Source: Ustilago trichophora (Eukaryota; Basidiomycota; Ustilaginomycetes; Ustilaginales; Ustilaginaceae). From it: DNA of 64,000 bases. The position numbers were made by a program, and so were the translations under genes. The first letter of the stretch is position 1. The number at the start of each line of letters is the position of its first letter. Shown here in pieces: positions 63,239 through 64,000 of the stretch. The stretch covers positions 744,001 through 808,000 of the forward strand of contig OOIN01000007.1 in the NCBI GenBank assembly GCA_900323505.1, given 5' to 3'. The notes beneath the pieces are model-generated. The model was not told the DNA's origin, did no database searches, and worked only from the letters and a program-made list of their open reading frames with translations.

Positions 63239-63858
63239 TCAATTCCTGCGAGCATTTTGTTGCATTCTTGCCCACGTAGCATGAATGTCTCGAATCGTTC
63301 GCTGGTACGCCTGACCTTCGGCATGGATCCGTCTGAGTTCGCCTGCATACCAAGTATTCCAAGCGAGTCCATCGATCGGATATGGTCCAGCTTCGCAAAT
63401 TTTAGTCAGAAGAAAGATAATCGCATCAGTCCTTTTTTCTTACTAGTCTCTTATGCCAAGGCTAGGGATTCTTGTGAGCCTACCCATTCGACTAATCAAA
63501 CGCATATCTCTGAAAAATTGAGGGAATGCATCCACGTGCGGATTTAGTAGATCTGGTTTTCGACAAAATGAAAGTTTAAGACTAGATTACGCCATCATCA
63601 ATGTATCTTGAGGCTGTAGACTTCTGCAAACAATCGAAGTGCATTGCCTTGTGAGAGCGTGATGTCACGGGAAGTGGACGTACTGGGGTTTCGTCGGATC
63701 GCTTCGACCACGTGCCCTTTGAGGTCCTCGATAGCTTGTCGGACGGGCGTACCTGCACTCCAGATAATGATGTCTTTGTCGATTTCGAAGCCACGTGCAC
63801 CACCCGTAGCGATGGTCGCTAGGCTGAGCGCCAGTAGGAGAAGTCGTTTCATCGACAT
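63239..63858 (-). pseudogene. W-N family copy 5, probably broken at a splice donor
   Basis: Starts at 63858 (or 63852) with signal peptide MSMKRLLLLALSLATIATGG, then IIIWSAGTPVRQAIEDLKGHV. The middle block NALRLFAEVYSLKI is followed, where other copies have GT, by AT and then TGA at 63600-63598. The last exon (63390-63239) is intact in the expected phase: DGLAWNTWYAGELRR and a helical tail, ending at TGA. Intron 1 would be only 36 bp and is also readable in frame, so it may not be an intron. Without a second donor the product would stop at about 86 residues (unspliced). Either a recent pseudogene, a truncated form, or a sequence error. Confidence 0.55.
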
Positions 63859-64000
63859 ATTGGCGAAGAACTTTTGTCAAGAGTACAGAGAACCGTTGGC
63901 TACGAAGGAAGGGGAGAAGGTGACGGAAGCGAGCCGTTCCTGTCCTCTCATCCCTGACATTTTGAGCTCAATCTGAAGCGGTAAATCCTAGCACCAGCCG

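Noticed and set aside
1..64000. CRISPR arrays, insertion sequences or complete transposons
   Set aside because: None seen; the repeats present are microsatellites and short tandem units, as expected for a fungal chromosome.

Overview
The window looks like chromosomal DNA of a smut fungus (Ustilaginomycetes, Basidiomycota). The grounds are compact, mostly intron-poor genes with CT-rich leaders, short GT-AG introns (about 50-240 bp), orthologues of typical fungal housekeeping genes, and many secreted proteins with Kex2 (KR) sites and three-exon small-secreted-protein genes, as is usual for biotrophic smuts. The species cannot be fixed from sequence reading alone.

Layout. 692-4253: a large secreted Cys-rich repeat protein with Kex2 sites. 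4637-7179 (minus): a leucine-rich-repeat protein with two introns near its 3' end. 8934-12902: an NRPS-like A-T-reductase-SDR enzyme of NPS10 type. 13273-17719: a divergent gene pair for zinc acquisition, a Pra1/Asp f 2-type secreted zincophore and a ZIP transporter, separated by 1.9 kb containing a cluster of PacC/Rim101-type GCCAAG cores. 17720-21185: a 3.5 kb stretch with no convincing gene. 21186-22418: a heme-thiolate peroxygenase. 23116-54414: a dense housekeeping block holding Dph1, a Boi/Pob1 scaffold, Jip5, complex I subunit NDUFA1 (four tiny exons), Tip20/RINT1, Bsd2, Vps54, CreC/WDR20, Isc1, Ubc12, an isoaspartyl methyltransferase, guanylate kinase and a DUF2786 protein rich in SUMO-related motifs.

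The most striking part is 54547-63858. After the DUF2786 gene the housekeeping genes stop and a row of small secreted-protein genes begins, all on the minus strand. One (54547-55333) is a singleton. The other five (56707-57193, 58581-59102, 59599-about 60100, 60648-61225, 63239-63858) are paralogues. They share a signal peptide, a three-exon layout with phase-1 introns, a roughly 20-residue middle exon with a V-A-x-P-K-like end, and a last exon carrying G-x-[D/A/H]-W-N-x-[Y/W/C]. Two copies look broken: one has an in-frame stop, the other has lost its second splice donor. I read this as a tandem family of candidate effectors undergoing birth and death. I do not recognise it as a described family.

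Functional links: Pra1 and Zrt1 should act together in zinc scavenging; Vps54, Tip20/RINT1, Bsd2 and Boi/Pob1 act in membrane traffic but are adjacent without obvious joint control. A short element, TACTGTA, often in overlapping tandem, recurs in several unrelated promoters.
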